A stretch of 64,000 bases of DNA from Polynucleobacter paneuropaeus (GCF_003261235.1 NZ_CP030085.1:1097454-1161453); one strand, 5' to 3'. Positions 1 to 8,220 are shown, counted from the stretch's first letter. Notes: a model not told the origin generated them from the sequence alone. Made by a program: numbers and translations.

Positions 1-18
1 ACTTGTATTGACTAACGC

Positions 19-1737
19 ATGGTTAAACTCACCGCCGCCGCCACCCGCTCCATTCCGCGCATCATTATTTTTGCGTTGACCTTGGTCTATGGTTTTGCAG
101 GACTATTCTTTCGGGATCCCTGGAAGAATGAAGACGCGATTGGTTTTGGTGGTATGTGGACTTTATTTAGGGGCAATACCTTTGATTGGATTGTTCCGCA
201 CCTAGCTGGCCGTGAACTTTCTTTAGGCGCACCTTTTCCATATTGGTTAGGCGGCACCCTCATTCGCCTGTTTGGGCCTTGGGTTGGCGCTGCTAATGCA
301 GCCCGTTTGTATTCAGCGATTTGCTTCTTTGCAACTGCAGTAGCGATTTGGTATGCCACTTATCTTTTAGGTCGTCGCCCCGAAGTGCAGCCGATGGCTT
401 TTGCAGTTGGTGGCCAACCCGATCGCAAGAGTTACGGCATGACCTTGGCCGATGGCGCCCTACTCATCTTTTTAGCCTGCATTGGTCTGGCACAAAACGC
501 CCATGAAACTACGCCGATGATGGCGCAGCTGATGGGTATTGGCTTCATACTCTATGGCACCGTACGCGGACTAGATAAGCCCTGGCAAGGTGGCTTGTGG
601 ACTGGCCTAGGCTTAATGATTGTGATTTTGTCGAGCAATTTAACGCTTAGCTTGATCATGGTCAGCTCTACTATCATCGCGGTCTTGGCAAGCAATGCCA
701 AGTTACGTTTGCGCTGGACCTTAACTAGTACCGTACTGGGTTTAATTGGATTTGCGATCTGGCCAGCACTTTGGTATGGCTTTAATCTTTCACCAGAGCT
801 GCGCCATGTTGCGGAAGTCGGTTGGCGCAATATGCCAGTCATGCGCTCCTCTATCTCACTTGATTCGATTACGTTCTTGAGTGTGAACTTCTGGGCTTAC
901 GCATGGCCAGTGTGGCCTCTTGCCGCAATCTCTCTGGCTCACTGGGGTACGAATAAGTCAGCAGGTGCTTGGCGGGCTCCCCATCTTGCGATTCCACTAA
1001 GTTTATTTATTGGCTCATTGATTTATGTCTTATTTAGAGTCGAAGCCAATGAACATGATTTGATGATTCTGATACCGAGTCTAGCGATCATTGGGGCTTT
1101 TAGTTTGCCGATTCTCAAGCGCAACTTAATTAGTTTTATTGATTGGTTTGCGATGCTCAGTTTCACTGTAATTGCAATTGCAGTTTGGGTGATTTGGTTT
1201 GCCAAGGTCACTGGCTATCCCGAAAGTACTGCCGCTAATCTCGCACGCTTATTACCCGGCTTTCAGGCGCAATTGAATTGGTTGGCTTTCTTTATTGCCC
1301 TTGCGATTACAGGTGTGTGGTTAGCCATCGTGCGCTGGAGAACTTCACGCGCCCCCAAAGAAATCTGGCGCTGCCTCATTATTTCTGCATCGGGCACAAC
1401 TTTGATGTGGGTTTTATTAATGACTCTGTGGTTACCCACCATTAATTACGCCAAAACCTATCGTTATGTGGCTGCACGTTTATCTCAAGTGATTTCTACC
1501 AATACGGGATGCGTTAATACCAGCAGTCTAGGTTTATCCCAACTCGCCTCGTTTGATTACTTCACCAAACTCGATTTACGTGATGATCCAAATTGTCCAT
1601 GGATGCTTACCCATAGCCAGTCTGAAGCTCAGGCTTTTGGCAGCCTCAATGACAAGAAACTGGTCTTGATCTGGGAAGATCGTCGTGCTGCCGACCGAGA
1701 CGAGCGTCTACGCCTTTACGAAGTTAGCCCTAAATAA
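19..1737 (+). CDS. GT-C fold membrane glycosyltransferase (ArnT/PMT-like)
   Basis: A 572-residue protein with about a dozen hydrophobic segments through the first 480 residues and a soluble C-terminal tail. Right after the first membrane segment (about 15-31) comes RDPWKNEDAIGF (32-43). Acidic residues in this first periplasmic loop are the hallmark of GT39/GT83 (PMT/ArnT) enzymes, which move a sugar from a polyprenyl-phosphate carrier to a periplasmic acceptor. An in-frame stop at 13-15 makes the ATG at 19 the first possible start. A MATE transporter gene starts 3 bases after the stop, so the two are probably co-transcribed. The acceptor and sugar cannot be read from the sequence. The family call is fairly firm and the substrate unknown. 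Confidence 0.8.
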   Translation: MVKLTAAATRSIPRIIIFALTLVYGFAGLFFRDPWKNEDAIGFGGMWTLFRGNTFDWIVPHLAGRELSLGAPFPYWLGGTLIRLFGPWVGAANAARLYSAICFFATAVAIWYATYLLGRRPEVQPMAFAVGGQPDRKSYGMTLADGALLIFLACIGLAQNAHETTPMMAQLMGIGFILYGTVRGLDKPWQGGLWTGLGLMIVILSSNLTLSLIMVSSTIIAVLASNAKLRLRWTLTSTVLGLIGFAIWPALWYGFNLSPELRHVAEVGWRNMPVMRSSISLDSITFLSVNFWAYAWPVWPLAAISLAHWGTNKSAGAWRAPHLAIPLSLFIGSLIYVLFRVEANEHDLMILIPSLAIIGAFSLPILKRNLISFIDWFAMLSFTVIAIAVWVIWFAKVTGYPESTAANLARLLPGFQAQLNWLAFFIALAITGVWLAIVRWRTSRAPKEIWRCLIISASGTTLMWVLLMTLWLPTINYAKTYRYVAARLSQVISTNTGCVNTSSLGLSQLASFDYFTKLDLRDDPNCPWMLTHSQSEAQAFGSLNDKKLVLIWEDRRAADRDERLRLYEVSPK

Positions 1738-1740
1738 TCT

Positions 1741-3132
1741 GTGATTCACTTTAAATTATCGCGTTTACGCGAGGATATCCCCGCCCTACTCAAACTTGCT
1801 ACCCCAATTTTATTGGGGCAGTTAGCCGTTATTGCCTTTGGCGTCTTAGACACTGCCATGACAGCGCGCTACTCCGCTGCTGACCTGGCTGCATTAGCCA
1901 TGGCCTCAGCCATTTTTATTAGTCTGTATGTTGGCTTAACTGGTGTTGTTTCTGCCTTGGCTCCTATTGCTGGGCAACTCTTTGGTGCCAAGCGCTTCAG
2001 TGAAATTGGCGAGGAGGTAAGGCAAGCAACCTGGCTAGCAGTTGCACTATCGATTGTGGGTTGCCTCGTTTTGACCCATGCTGATGTATTGTTGAGTATC
2101 TCGCACATCAGTCCTGAGATTGAAGACAAAGCCCGTCTCTATCTGAGCATACTGGCGCTAGGATTACCAGCTAGCATGGGGATGCGCGTTTTGATGGCTT
2201 TGCATAATGCCATCTCCAGACCAACTGTCATTACCGTGATTCAGATTATCGGTTTAGGACTCAAGCTACCACTGAACCTCCTCTTTATCTATGGTGGCTT
2301 AGGAATTGCTGCGATGGGTGGCCCAGGCTGCGCAGTAGCTACTGTCATCATCAATTGGTTTTGGGTACTACTGACCTTAAGCTACGTTTTGTTCAATCGT
2401 TTTTATCGTCCTTTTGAAATCTTTAGTCGCTTCAGTAAGCCTGACCTTCACCGCATCTGGACCCTGCTTAAATTAGGCGCCCCAATTGGTTTCAGTTACT
2501 TAATTGAAGTCACTTCATTTACCTTTATGTCACTATTTATTGCGCGCCTTGGGACTACCGCGCTGGCCGGTCACCAGATCATCGCCAATATGGGCACAGT
2601 GATGTATATGGTGCCCCTCTCACTCTCGATTGCTACCATGACTCTAGTCTCACAATCGATTGGCGCCAATCGACAAGAACGTGCCGAAGAAATTGGTTGG
2701 TCGTCTGTCTTTTTTACCAGCGCCTTATGCATCACAATTGGTATTGCAGTGTGGAGCTTTAGGCTCGAGTTACTGGATTTATACAATCCACCGCAAGCCG
2801 TTAAAGCTTTTTCAATTCCACTCTTTTTATTTATTGCCTTCTACCAAATGTTTGATGCCTTACAAGTCACGGCAGCATTTATTCTTCGTGCTTACCGCAT
2901 TGCTTTCTGGCCCATGCTCATTTATGCAGGCTCACTATGGGGCGTTGGCTTAGGCGGCGGCTATCTGATGGGCTTTAACATCTTGGGCAATACCCCAAGC
3001 TTCTTACAAGGCGCTAATGGTTTTTGGGCAGCCAACAGCATGAGCCTAGGCTTAGCTGCTTGCCTCTTGCTCTACCTCTTTAGAAAAACGGCGGCGCGTT
3101 ATGAGAAAACGCATCCGCCTATTGAGGTTTAA
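1741..3132 (+). CDS. MATE family efflux transporter (NorM-like)
   Basis: A 463-residue, roughly 12-helix membrane protein with the duplicated MATE layout: an N-terminal half starting near LKLATPILLGQLAVIAFGVL and a second half starting near LKLGAPIGFSYLIEV, about 230 residues later. NorM/DinF-type MATE proteins export cationic drugs or metabolites using Na+ or H+. The start is GTG at 1741, 3 bases after the upstream glycosyltransferase stop, so translation is probably coupled. A lipid-linked substrate is conceivable given the neighbour, since related MOP-superfamily members flip lipid-linked sugars, but the sequence looks like an ordinary NorM. It ends 6 bases before a convergent lipoprotein gene. 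Confidence 0.88.
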   Translation: MIHFKLSRLREDIPALLKLATPILLGQLAVIAFGVLDTAMTARYSAADLAALAMASAIFISLYVGLTGVVSALAPIAGQLFGAKRFSEIGEEVRQATWLAVALSIVGCLVLTHADVLLSISHISPEIEDKARLYLSILALGLPASMGMRVLMALHNAISRPTVITVIQIIGLGLKLPLNLLFIYGGLGIAAMGGPGCAVATVIINWFWVLLTLSYVLFNRFYRPFEIFSRFSKPDLHRIWTLLKLGAPIGFSYLIEVTSFTFMSLFIARLGTTALAGHQIIANMGTVMYMVPLSLSIATMTLVSQSIGANRQERAEEIGWSSVFFTSALCITIGIAVWSFRLELLDLYNPPQAVKAFSIPLFLFIAFYQMFDALQVTAAFILRAYRIAFWPMLIYAGSLWGVGLGGGYLMGFNILGNTPSFLQGANGFWAANSMSLGLAACLLLYLFRKTAARYEKTHPPIEV

Positions 3133-3138
3133 AGACGC

Positions 3139-3567
3139 TTACTGAGCTTTATAGCTAGGGACTTGATTGCCTTTGGAATACATGCATTGTTGATAAGCAA
3201 TGTTGTATTGCTCTTGAGCTTGGTTCTGCTTGCCCGAGGCGTTCATGGCTCCAAGACCAGCACCGCCGAGTAAGCCAACACCTGCACCAGTTCCTACATT
3301 GGTATGACTACCGCCACCGATGACCAAACCTGCTGCTGCACCCAAAGCGGCACCAACAGCTGCACTGGTCATGCCCTCTTTGAGAGCAGCATCAGAAGTG
3401 TCTTTGACAGCGTTTACAGCGAACTGACGGCACTGCTGATCTTCAGCCTGAAACACCTCAAAAGGTTTGCCTTCACGCGGCATGATCGCAACCGTTGGAC
3501 CTGTCGGCGCTGAAGTACAAGCGGCCAAAACACTGATCACGGCAAATGACAAAATAATACGTTTCAT
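3139..3567 (-). CDS. Glycine-zipper lipoprotein
   Basis: A 142-residue protein with a lipoprotein signal peptide: positively charged start MKR, hydrophobic core, and lipobox LAAC with Cys at about residue 17. Residues 68-110 hold a glycine/alanine-rich double hydrophobic segment with repeated GxxxG spacing (AAVGAALGAAAGLVIGGG and GAGVGLLGGAGLGAM). This is the glycine-zipper 2TM pattern found in outer-membrane lipoproteins of the YMGG/SlyB/OmpA-linker type. Two pairs of polar Cys-containing stretches flank the zipper (QQCRQF and QQCMYS), possibly joined by a disulfide. Function is unknown; an envelope structural or stress role is the usual assumption for the family. The next gene on this strand is also a small envelope protein. 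Confidence 0.75.
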   Translation of the reverse strand: MKRIILSFAVISVLAACTSAPTGPTVAIMPREGKPFEVFQAEDQQCRQFAVNAVKDTSDAALKEGMTSAAVGAALGAAAGLVIGGGSHTNVGTGAGVGLLGGAGLGAMNASGKQNQAQEQYNIAYQQCMYSKGNQVPSYKAQ

Positions 3568-3606
3568 ACGATCGCTTTCTAAGACTATTAAATTAGTAAT
3601 TGAGGT

Positions 3607-4023
3607 TTAGTTTGGTTGCGATACTACTTTGCCACTGGGTGGCATTGCAGGTTGAACCTGCCAACCCGTTGCGCAATCCTGCGCGTAAGGAAAATATTTG
3701 CCACTGCTTGCGCAGTAATACCAAACTGGGGGTTGAGGCTGAGCAGCCAGAACCATCGGTTGAGTGGGTTGAACGTAAGCCACTGCTGGGGGGCCATAAT
3801 AGCCGCCATAAGGGTAACCGTAATAAGGTCCGCCATATGCCCAATTACCTCGCCAACCTGGACCCCATCCACCCCAACCGGGACCATAGGCTGCAGGACG
3901 ATAGCCACTGCCGACCGAGACATTCCAGCCCACATAAGAACCGCCATGAGCAAGGGATAGCGGAGATATAACAAGCAAAGCGATGGATGCGCCTAGCGCG
4001 AGAAATGATTGAATCTGTTTCAT
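3607..4023 (-). CDS. Exported Gly/Tyr/Pro-rich protein with C-terminal WYYC motif
   Basis: The chosen start at 4023 gives 138 residues. It has AAGGGG 8-13 bases upstream and leads directly into a signal peptide (MKQIQSFLALGASIALLVIS, cleavage near SLAHG). An upstream in-frame ATG at 4056 would add 11 polar residues before the signal and is less likely. The mature N-terminal half is dominated by Gly, Tyr, Trp and Pro (GWGGWGPGW, YYGYPYGGYYG). The C-terminus carries WYYCASSGKYFPYAQDCATGW, a short Cys-x(n)-Cys domain recurring at the end of many exported betaproteobacterial proteins. No enzymatic motif is visible. The composition gives long open frames on the other strand, which are artefacts. 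Role unknown; surface or envelope association is inferred from the signal peptide. Confidence 0.72.
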   Translation of the reverse strand: MKQIQSFLALGASIALLVISPLSLAHGGSYVGWNVSVGSGYRPAAYGPGWGGWGPGWRGNWAYGGPYYGYPYGGYYGPPAVAYVQPTQPMVLAAQPQPPVWYYCASSGKYFPYAQDCATGWQVQPAMPPSGKVVSQPN

Positions 4024-4159
4024 GATGGACCCCTTATTTTTTGGTCTCTGTATCATTATCTTACTACCCCTGGGCTTTTTAAGCCCTTACCCTATTAACG
4101 CCTGAAATCCATTCAAGCTGACAAGAAAAAAGGTCTTTTTGGAATTATTTTGTAGGCCC

Positions 4160-5143
4160 TTAGGGCTCTAATTTAAGGCCCGCCTTTTGCACCAGTCTTC
4201 CCCATTTAACAGATTCAGACTGTATCAATTTTGATAATTCTTGAGGGCTAGCTGGGGCAGGCTCTAAGGCGCTGGCAAGGAGCTTTTGCCTGACTTCAGG
4301 TTGATTTAGGGTATTGCGCGTCAGCGTATTGAGTCGCCTGACTAAGGCAGGTGGAAGATTGGCTGGTGCCATGAGGCAGAACCAAGACGTCGCCTCAAAA
4401 CCCGGTAAACCCTGCTCTGCCAATGTGGGAATATCAGGAGCAGCAGGTGAGCGCTTCAAGGTAGTGACACCCAACGCGACAACATCACCAGACTGAATTA
4501 AGGGCAAAGAGGAGGACAAATTATCAAAGAGCAGCGAGATTCTACCGCTAACTAAATCAGGCAAGGATTGCGCTCTACCCTTGTATGGGATATGTCGCAT
4601 CTGAATACCCGCCATCTCCTGTAAAAGCTCTCCTGACATATGCAGTGAAGTGCCTGCTCCAGAAGACCCATAAGTGAGTTGATTGGGATTGGCTTTAGCG
4701 TATTCAATCAGTTGGTGCAAATTACTTATGCCAAGCTGTTTGTTCACTATCAAGACATTGGGCGTGCTGGCCAAAAAACTAATCGGCGTGAAGTCTTTAA
4801 TAGGATCAAACGCCATCTTCTCGTACAGCGCCCCATTGATCGCATGAATACCCACCGTGCCAATCAGCAAGGTATAGCCATCAGCTTCGCTTTTAGCGAC
4901 TAACTCGGCACCAATATTGCCACCATAGCCTGGCTTGTTCTCAACCAGTACTGGTACACCCAGAGATTTTTGCCAACTTTGCGCCAGCACTCTTGCCAAG
5001 ATATCCGGTGCGCCACCTGGAGTGAAGGTGACTATGATGCGAATCGGATTTTTGGGCCAAGTAGCTGCTTGTGCGGGTGCAATTAAAGATGAAACACACA
5101 AAAGCACGCAGAGGCTTTTAAGAGCCTTGATTAGGTAATGCAT
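4160..5143 (-). CDS. Bug family periplasmic solute receptor (TctC-like)
   Basis: A 327-residue Bug (Bordetella uptake gene) receptor, the extracytoplasmic binding protein of tripartite tricarboxylate-type transport. Start 5143 is chosen because it leads into a signal peptide (MHYLIKALKSLCVLLCVSS, cleavage near AQAATWP); the frame is open further upstream but without a signal-like sequence. The mature start WPKNPIRIIVTFTPGGAPDILAR and later VENKPGYGGNIGAE are family hallmarks that bind a carboxylate of the ligand. No TctA/TctB membrane partners lie nearby, which is usual for the many orphan Bug proteins of Burkholderiales. The start lies 7 bases after the dsbB stop, so it may be the last gene of the DUF5993-dsbB unit. 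The ligand is unknown. Confidence 0.88.
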   Translation of the reverse strand: MHYLIKALKSLCVLLCVSSLIAPAQAATWPKNPIRIIVTFTPGGAPDILARVLAQSWQKSLGVPVLVENKPGYGGNIGAELVAKSEADGYTLLIGTVGIHAINGALYEKMAFDPIKDFTPISFLASTPNVLIVNKQLGISNLHQLIEYAKANPNQLTYGSSGAGTSLHMSGELLQEMAGIQMRHIPYKGRAQSLPDLVSGRISLLFDNLSSSLPLIQSGDVVALGVTTLKRSPAAPDIPTLAEQGLPGFEATSWFCLMAPANLPPALVRRLNTLTRNTLNQPEVRQKLLASALEPAPASPQELSKLIQSESVKWGRLVQKAGLKLEP

Positions 5144-5150
5144 CAGAAAA

Positions 5151-5714
5151 TTAGAAACCGAAGCGGAAACGCAGCAAAGTCCAGCCGTCGTAATTGACAG
5201 GATTATCTGCACAAGGACCCAAGCCGCACTCAGCTAAAGTGGAAATGAGATTGGCAAAGACCAGCAGGATAAAAATCACCACAAGGAAATTGCTAAACCA
5301 AGAACGGGAGCGCACCTCACCATTGGGCAACATCAGCAAAATGGCCTGCCCTCCAATCAAACCCAGAGATCCAACAAAGGCCCAAGTATAAAAATGCAAG
5401 CCTAGAAAGGGACTGCCATAGCCAGGGTCACCTGGTGCAATATGCAAGAAGATTTGCCGTAATGAAATCATCATGCCGACTAAGCCACTAAAAATGGCCC
5501 AACCGTAATGAGAGGAATGTGCACCAAAGCGCAGATTAAGAACAATTGCAAAACCCATTAATACAAAACCAATCCTTTGCATCAAGCAAAGTGGGCAAGG
5601 CAATTCACCAAAGTAGATCTGGTCTACAAATGCATAAGAAAGAATACCCACAATCGCCAATAGTGAGAGCTGATTGCCTAATAAGGAGAGTGAAGGTAGG
5701 TTCGATTTACTCAC
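5151..5714 (-). CDS. dsbB: Disulfide bond formation protein B (DsbB)
   Basis: A 187-residue inner-membrane protein predicted to reoxidise DsbA and pass electrons to quinone. CPLC at residues 40-43 follows the first membrane helix, as in DsbB, and is followed by MQR, where the conserved Arg helps bind quinone. Five hydrophobic helices are visible rather than four. The second periplasmic loop, which in E. coli DsbB carries the second cysteine pair, has no Cys; instead Cys163 and Cys168 (CGLGPC) lie after helix five, on a tail that should also be periplasmic. The start is GTG, and its GTGA overlaps the stop of the DUF5993 gene by 4 bases, indicating translational coupling. Confidence 0.9.
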   Translation of the reverse strand: MSKSNLPSLSLLGNQLSLLAIVGILSYAFVDQIYFGELPCPLCLMQRIGFVLMGFAIVLNLRFGAHSSHYGWAIFSGLVGMMISLRQIFLHIAPGDPGYGSPFLGLHFYTWAFVGSLGLIGGQAILLMLPNGEVRSRSWFSNFLVVIFILLVFANLISTLAECGLGPCADNPVNYDGWTLLRFRFGF

Positions 5715-5869
5715 AGGCTAATATTCAGAGCGTCAGTTGCATGGAAGTGGAACCAGTACATCAGAATTCCGACGGTAATAGCGAGTAGGATTAAGGCCGC
5801 AAAACGCTTCTCAAACCAGGCAAGTATCAAGCCTAGAAAAGCTGTCAGAAATGGTAAAAACATGTACAT
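5711..5869 (-). CDS. DUF5993 family small membrane protein
   Basis: A 52-residue protein with two hydrophobic helices (MYMFLPFLTAFLGLILAWF, and ALILLAITVGILMYWFHF), separated by a short EKRF turn and ending HATDALNISL. The MYMFLPFLTA start and the HATDxLNI ending match the DUF5993 family as I remember it, which typically sits directly in front of dsbB in Burkholderiales. The ATG at 5869 is the first of two possible starts (the other is 6 bases later). The stop TGA overlaps the dsbB GTG by 4 bases. The role is unproven; the strict linkage suggests an accessory subunit of this five-helix DsbB. The gene is shorter than usual gene-calling cut-offs and easy to miss. Confidence 0.82.
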   Translation of the reverse strand: MYMFLPFLTAFLGLILAWFEKRFAALILLAITVGILMYWFHFHATDALNISL

Positions 5870-5922
5870 GAATCCATTCTAGCTCAAGCGAATTGAAGAT
5901 CTATGAAATCTGAATTGAGGTC

Positions 5923-6195
5923 TTATTTTCTTGGATAGCGCAGTTTTAAAACCAAAATACTGAGTGCCAAGGCAAAGGTAATCGCATTAGCTAGGATTAA
6001 GGGCCACTTCTCAATAATGAGACCGTAGATGAGCCAGAGCCCTACCCCAAAAGTAAATAAAGAGTACATCCCTAAGGAGACTCCGGAAAGGTCACGGGTT
6101 CGCCATGACACAATCGCTTGGGGAACAAAAGCAAAGGTGGTCAAAAATGCAGCAGCGTAACCAATCAACTCTATTTGATGGGGTTCTAGGATCAT
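5923..6195 (-). CDS. SemiSWEET family sugar transporter
   Basis: Ninety residues with three membrane helices (IELIGYAAAFLTTFAFVPQAI, GMYSLFTFGVGLWLIYGLI, LILANAITFALALSILVLKL). The VPQ motif at the end of helix one is the PQ-loop signature, and the asparagine in helix three (LANAITF) corresponds to the conserved SemiSWEET pocket residue. SemiSWEETs dimerise to form a sugar facilitator. ATG 6195 is chosen because it overlaps the stop of the upstream outer-membrane protein gene as ATGA; the frame runs 12 codons further upstream inside that gene. The pair is therefore probably translationally coupled. The transported sugar is unknown. Confidence 0.87.
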   Translation of the reverse strand: MILEPHQIELIGYAAAFLTTFAFVPQAIVSWRTRDLSGVSLGMYSLFTFGVGLWLIYGLIIEKWPLILANAITFALALSILVLKLRYPRK

Positions 6196-6977
6196 GGTAA
6201 TGGAATCGAGACAATCGTCATTAAAGTCCAAGTGTCGCTACTGTTGGTAAAGCCTCTACCGACCCCCGCCTGAAAAGGTAAAGGTCCATCATCACAATAA
6301 ACTTTGAGAAACACTAACTGCTGAGTGTTGGGATTAGCAAGTGGACCGCTACCGATTTGGTTGTAGTTGGAATAGAACTCAGTACCCACAGCCCAATCTG
6401 GCGCTACTTCTCGTGAGATCCGGATTGCGGTATTGAAATCAGGTGCTTGGTGCACATAGGGCTGTGACAGTGGCTGATCAAAGATGGGGTTAATTACAAA
6501 GAGCCATTTATCGACATGCTTACCCAAAATGAAACGGGCTTCCCCGTTATAACGGGACTGCTCATACTGGGGCAAGGTATTCGAGAGCTCGACGTTGACA
6601 CCAGCAAAAAAGGGGTAGCCTTTGTCTTCCATGATGGGCAGGTATTTCATCCTGACTTTGGCGCCAGCATAGTTCCATGTACCGCCACTCACGACAGAGT
6701 TGATATAAAAGCCTGCCTCTAAATCATGGCCTAAGCCATAAGCATATTCAGGAGTAATGCGAGTGTTGTGATTATTCATCACCTCACCTGGGTAACTCTG
6801 CGTTACTAAACCATTGGGCGTATTGTTGACATGCAACTCTAAACTTTGCTCACCCTTGGCATTAATCTCATCGTCATATACCTGAATCTCATCTTGCAAT
6901 ACGGCGTAGCTTGCTAAAGGCGCCAAGGCCAGCAAGCAGAGTGCACATTGAGAGAGAAAGCGGGCGCGCATCGACAT
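6192..6977 (-). CDS. Predicted outer-membrane beta-barrel protein, unknown function
   Basis: The chosen ATG gives 261 residues starting MSMRARFLSQCALCLLALAP, a signal peptide cleaved near ASYA|VLQ. A TTG six codons upstream (6995) and an ATG two codons downstream (6971) are alternatives, and no clear ribosome site decides between them. The mature part starts with an acidic stretch (DEIQVYDDEINAKGEQSLELH) and then alternates short aromatic/hydrophobic strands with polar turns, ending in a strand with terminal Pro (TLMTIVSIPLP). This is the look of a small outer-membrane barrel. I recognise no named family beyond that. It sits directly upstream of a SemiSWEET gene with ATGA overlap, which hints at a shared uptake job but is only context. 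Confidence 0.65.
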   Translation of the reverse strand: MSMRARFLSQCALCLLALAPLASYAVLQDEIQVYDDEINAKGEQSLELHVNNTPNGLVTQSYPGEVMNNHNTRITPEYAYGLGHDLEAGFYINSVVSGGTWNYAGAKVRMKYLPIMEDKGYPFFAGVNVELSNTLPQYEQSRYNGEARFILGKHVDKWLFVINPIFDQPLSQPYVHQAPDFNTAIRISREVAPDWAVGTEFYSNYNQIGSGPLANPNTQQLVFLKVYCDDGPLPFQAGVGRGFTNSSDTWTLMTIVSIPLP

Positions 6978-7032
6978 GATGCGAGAGTTTAGCAACGAAT
7001 CGATTTATTTGTTGAGGCGCCGCTGATGAAAT

Positions 7033-7059
7033 AAAAAAGCCACCCGGAGGTGGCTTTTC
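7033..7059 (-). terminator. Rho-independent terminator after the first FAH-family gene
   Basis: A 10-bp stem (AAAAGCCACC pairing with GGTGGCTTTT) with loop CGGA. On the minus strand the stem is followed by a T run, which fits termination of the FAH-family gene ending at 7075. Confidence 0.85.
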
Positions 7060-7074
7060 TAGAGGGCTGATGAG

Positions 7075-8118
7075 TTAGCCCAAGGTGAACTTCAATTCAC
7101 CCAACTTCTCAACCACGCTCACGACTACATCACCCTTCTTGAGCCACACTTGTTTATCTTTTGGATAACCCAAGATCACACCTTGGGGAGTGCCCGTGAA
7201 AACAATATCGCCTGGCTCCAGCGCCCAATAGGTACTGATATAGGAGAGCATCTTTTGGGTGTTGTGAATAAAGTCGGCAGTATTGGAGTTCTGACGAATC
7301 TGGCCGTTCACATAAGTTTGCACTTGCAGCTTATTAGGATCCCCTACCCGGTCAGCACTCACAAAATAAGGTCCAATCGGCGCATATTGATCTAAGGTCT
7401 TACCAATCATCCATTGAACACTGGGGGTCTCTAGTTGCAGATCGCGTGAGGAGAAATCATTCGAAGTGCAATATCCAGCAACGTAGTTCAGCGTCTCAGC
7501 CTCAGGAACATTGCGCATCCGCTTGCCGATCACAATGAGCAACTCAGTTTCGTAGTCAAGCTTATAGGAGACTTCTGGTGGTGGGATCCTCAAGATGCAA
7601 TTGTGTGAGGTCAGGCTATTGTTGTATTTATTAAAGAGCGGTGGCACACGAGGATGCGCCATACCAATTTCATTGGCATGCTCACGATAATTGAGGCCAA
7701 CGCAAACGATCTTGCCAGGATTGACAAACAGTCGGCCATAAGTAATCTTGGATTCATCCAAGTAAGGCACACCAGACTTATCTGCACCTGCGACGACTTT
7801 ATTGAATGCAGCGGCATTACCTTCTTGCAATAATTGATCGAGGGTAATAGGAGCTGCAATTTTGAGTTTCTTAGCGACAGTACGAACATCAATCACGCCC
7901 TTTGGCGTGACTACACCCATGCTTTCAGTGCCATCAGCATTCATGATGGTGAGAATCTTGCAATTCTTCACCATTTCGTGGGGGCCGTTATAGATCTCTC
8001 CGCCCCACTGGGAAGTTGGATGTGCTGAAGCCTCTTGCATTAAACCCATTGTAGAAGCAGCTACGATTCCTGCACCCGATGCAGAAACCGTCTTCATAAA
8101 TTGACGACGTGAACTCAT
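7075..8118 (-). CDS. Tat-exported fumarylacetoacetate hydrolase (FAH) family protein
   Basis: A 347-residue protein beginning MSSRRQFMKTVSASGAG, a twin-arginine signal (SRRQFMK) with hydrophobic region and cleavage near ASA|HP. The body is a FAH-superfamily fold: KIVCVGLNYREHANEIG holds the His of the lid, YETELLIVIGK provides the two metal-binding Glu and NDFSSRD the metal-binding Asp, and TGTPQGV closes the site. The family includes C-C bond hydrolases, decarboxylases and hydratases of 2-oxo acids, nearly all cytoplasmic, so periplasmic export is unusual. GGAG lies 6 bases before the ATG. It has a paralogue with its own Tat signal at 15843-16892. It is monocistronic, with its own terminator. 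The substrate is unknown. Confidence 0.88.
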   Translation of the reverse strand: MSSRRQFMKTVSASGAGIVAASTMGLMQEASAHPTSQWGGEIYNGPHEMVKNCKILTIMNADGTESMGVVTPKGVIDVRTVAKKLKIAAPITLDQLLQEGNAAAFNKVVAGADKSGVPYLDESKITYGRLFVNPGKIVCVGLNYREHANEIGMAHPRVPPLFNKYNNSLTSHNCILRIPPPEVSYKLDYETELLIVIGKRMRNVPEAETLNYVAGYCTSNDFSSRDLQLETPSVQWMIGKTLDQYAPIGPYFVSADRVGDPNKLQVQTYVNGQIRQNSNTADFIHNTQKMLSYISTYWALEPGDIVFTGTPQGVILGYPKDKQVWLKKGDVVVSVVEKLGELKFTLG

Positions 8119-8220
8119 ACTATCTCCTGTAATGTATTTTTATTATTTGCTGCGATACATCTGCAAATATCTTACCGCACACTAGAGGGAAAAATGGGCT
8201 AAAAACGGGTAGATCAGGGT

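Noticed and set aside
3616..3960. Long plus-strand frames opposite the Gly/Tyr-rich exported protein
   Set aside because: They exist because the biased codons of the real gene leave few stops; no signal, motif or ribosome site supports them.
4072..4086. Hairpin GGGCTT/AAGCCC between the Bug gene and the Gly/Tyr-rich gene
   Set aside because: The stem is short and no T run follows in either direction, so it is not listed as a terminator.
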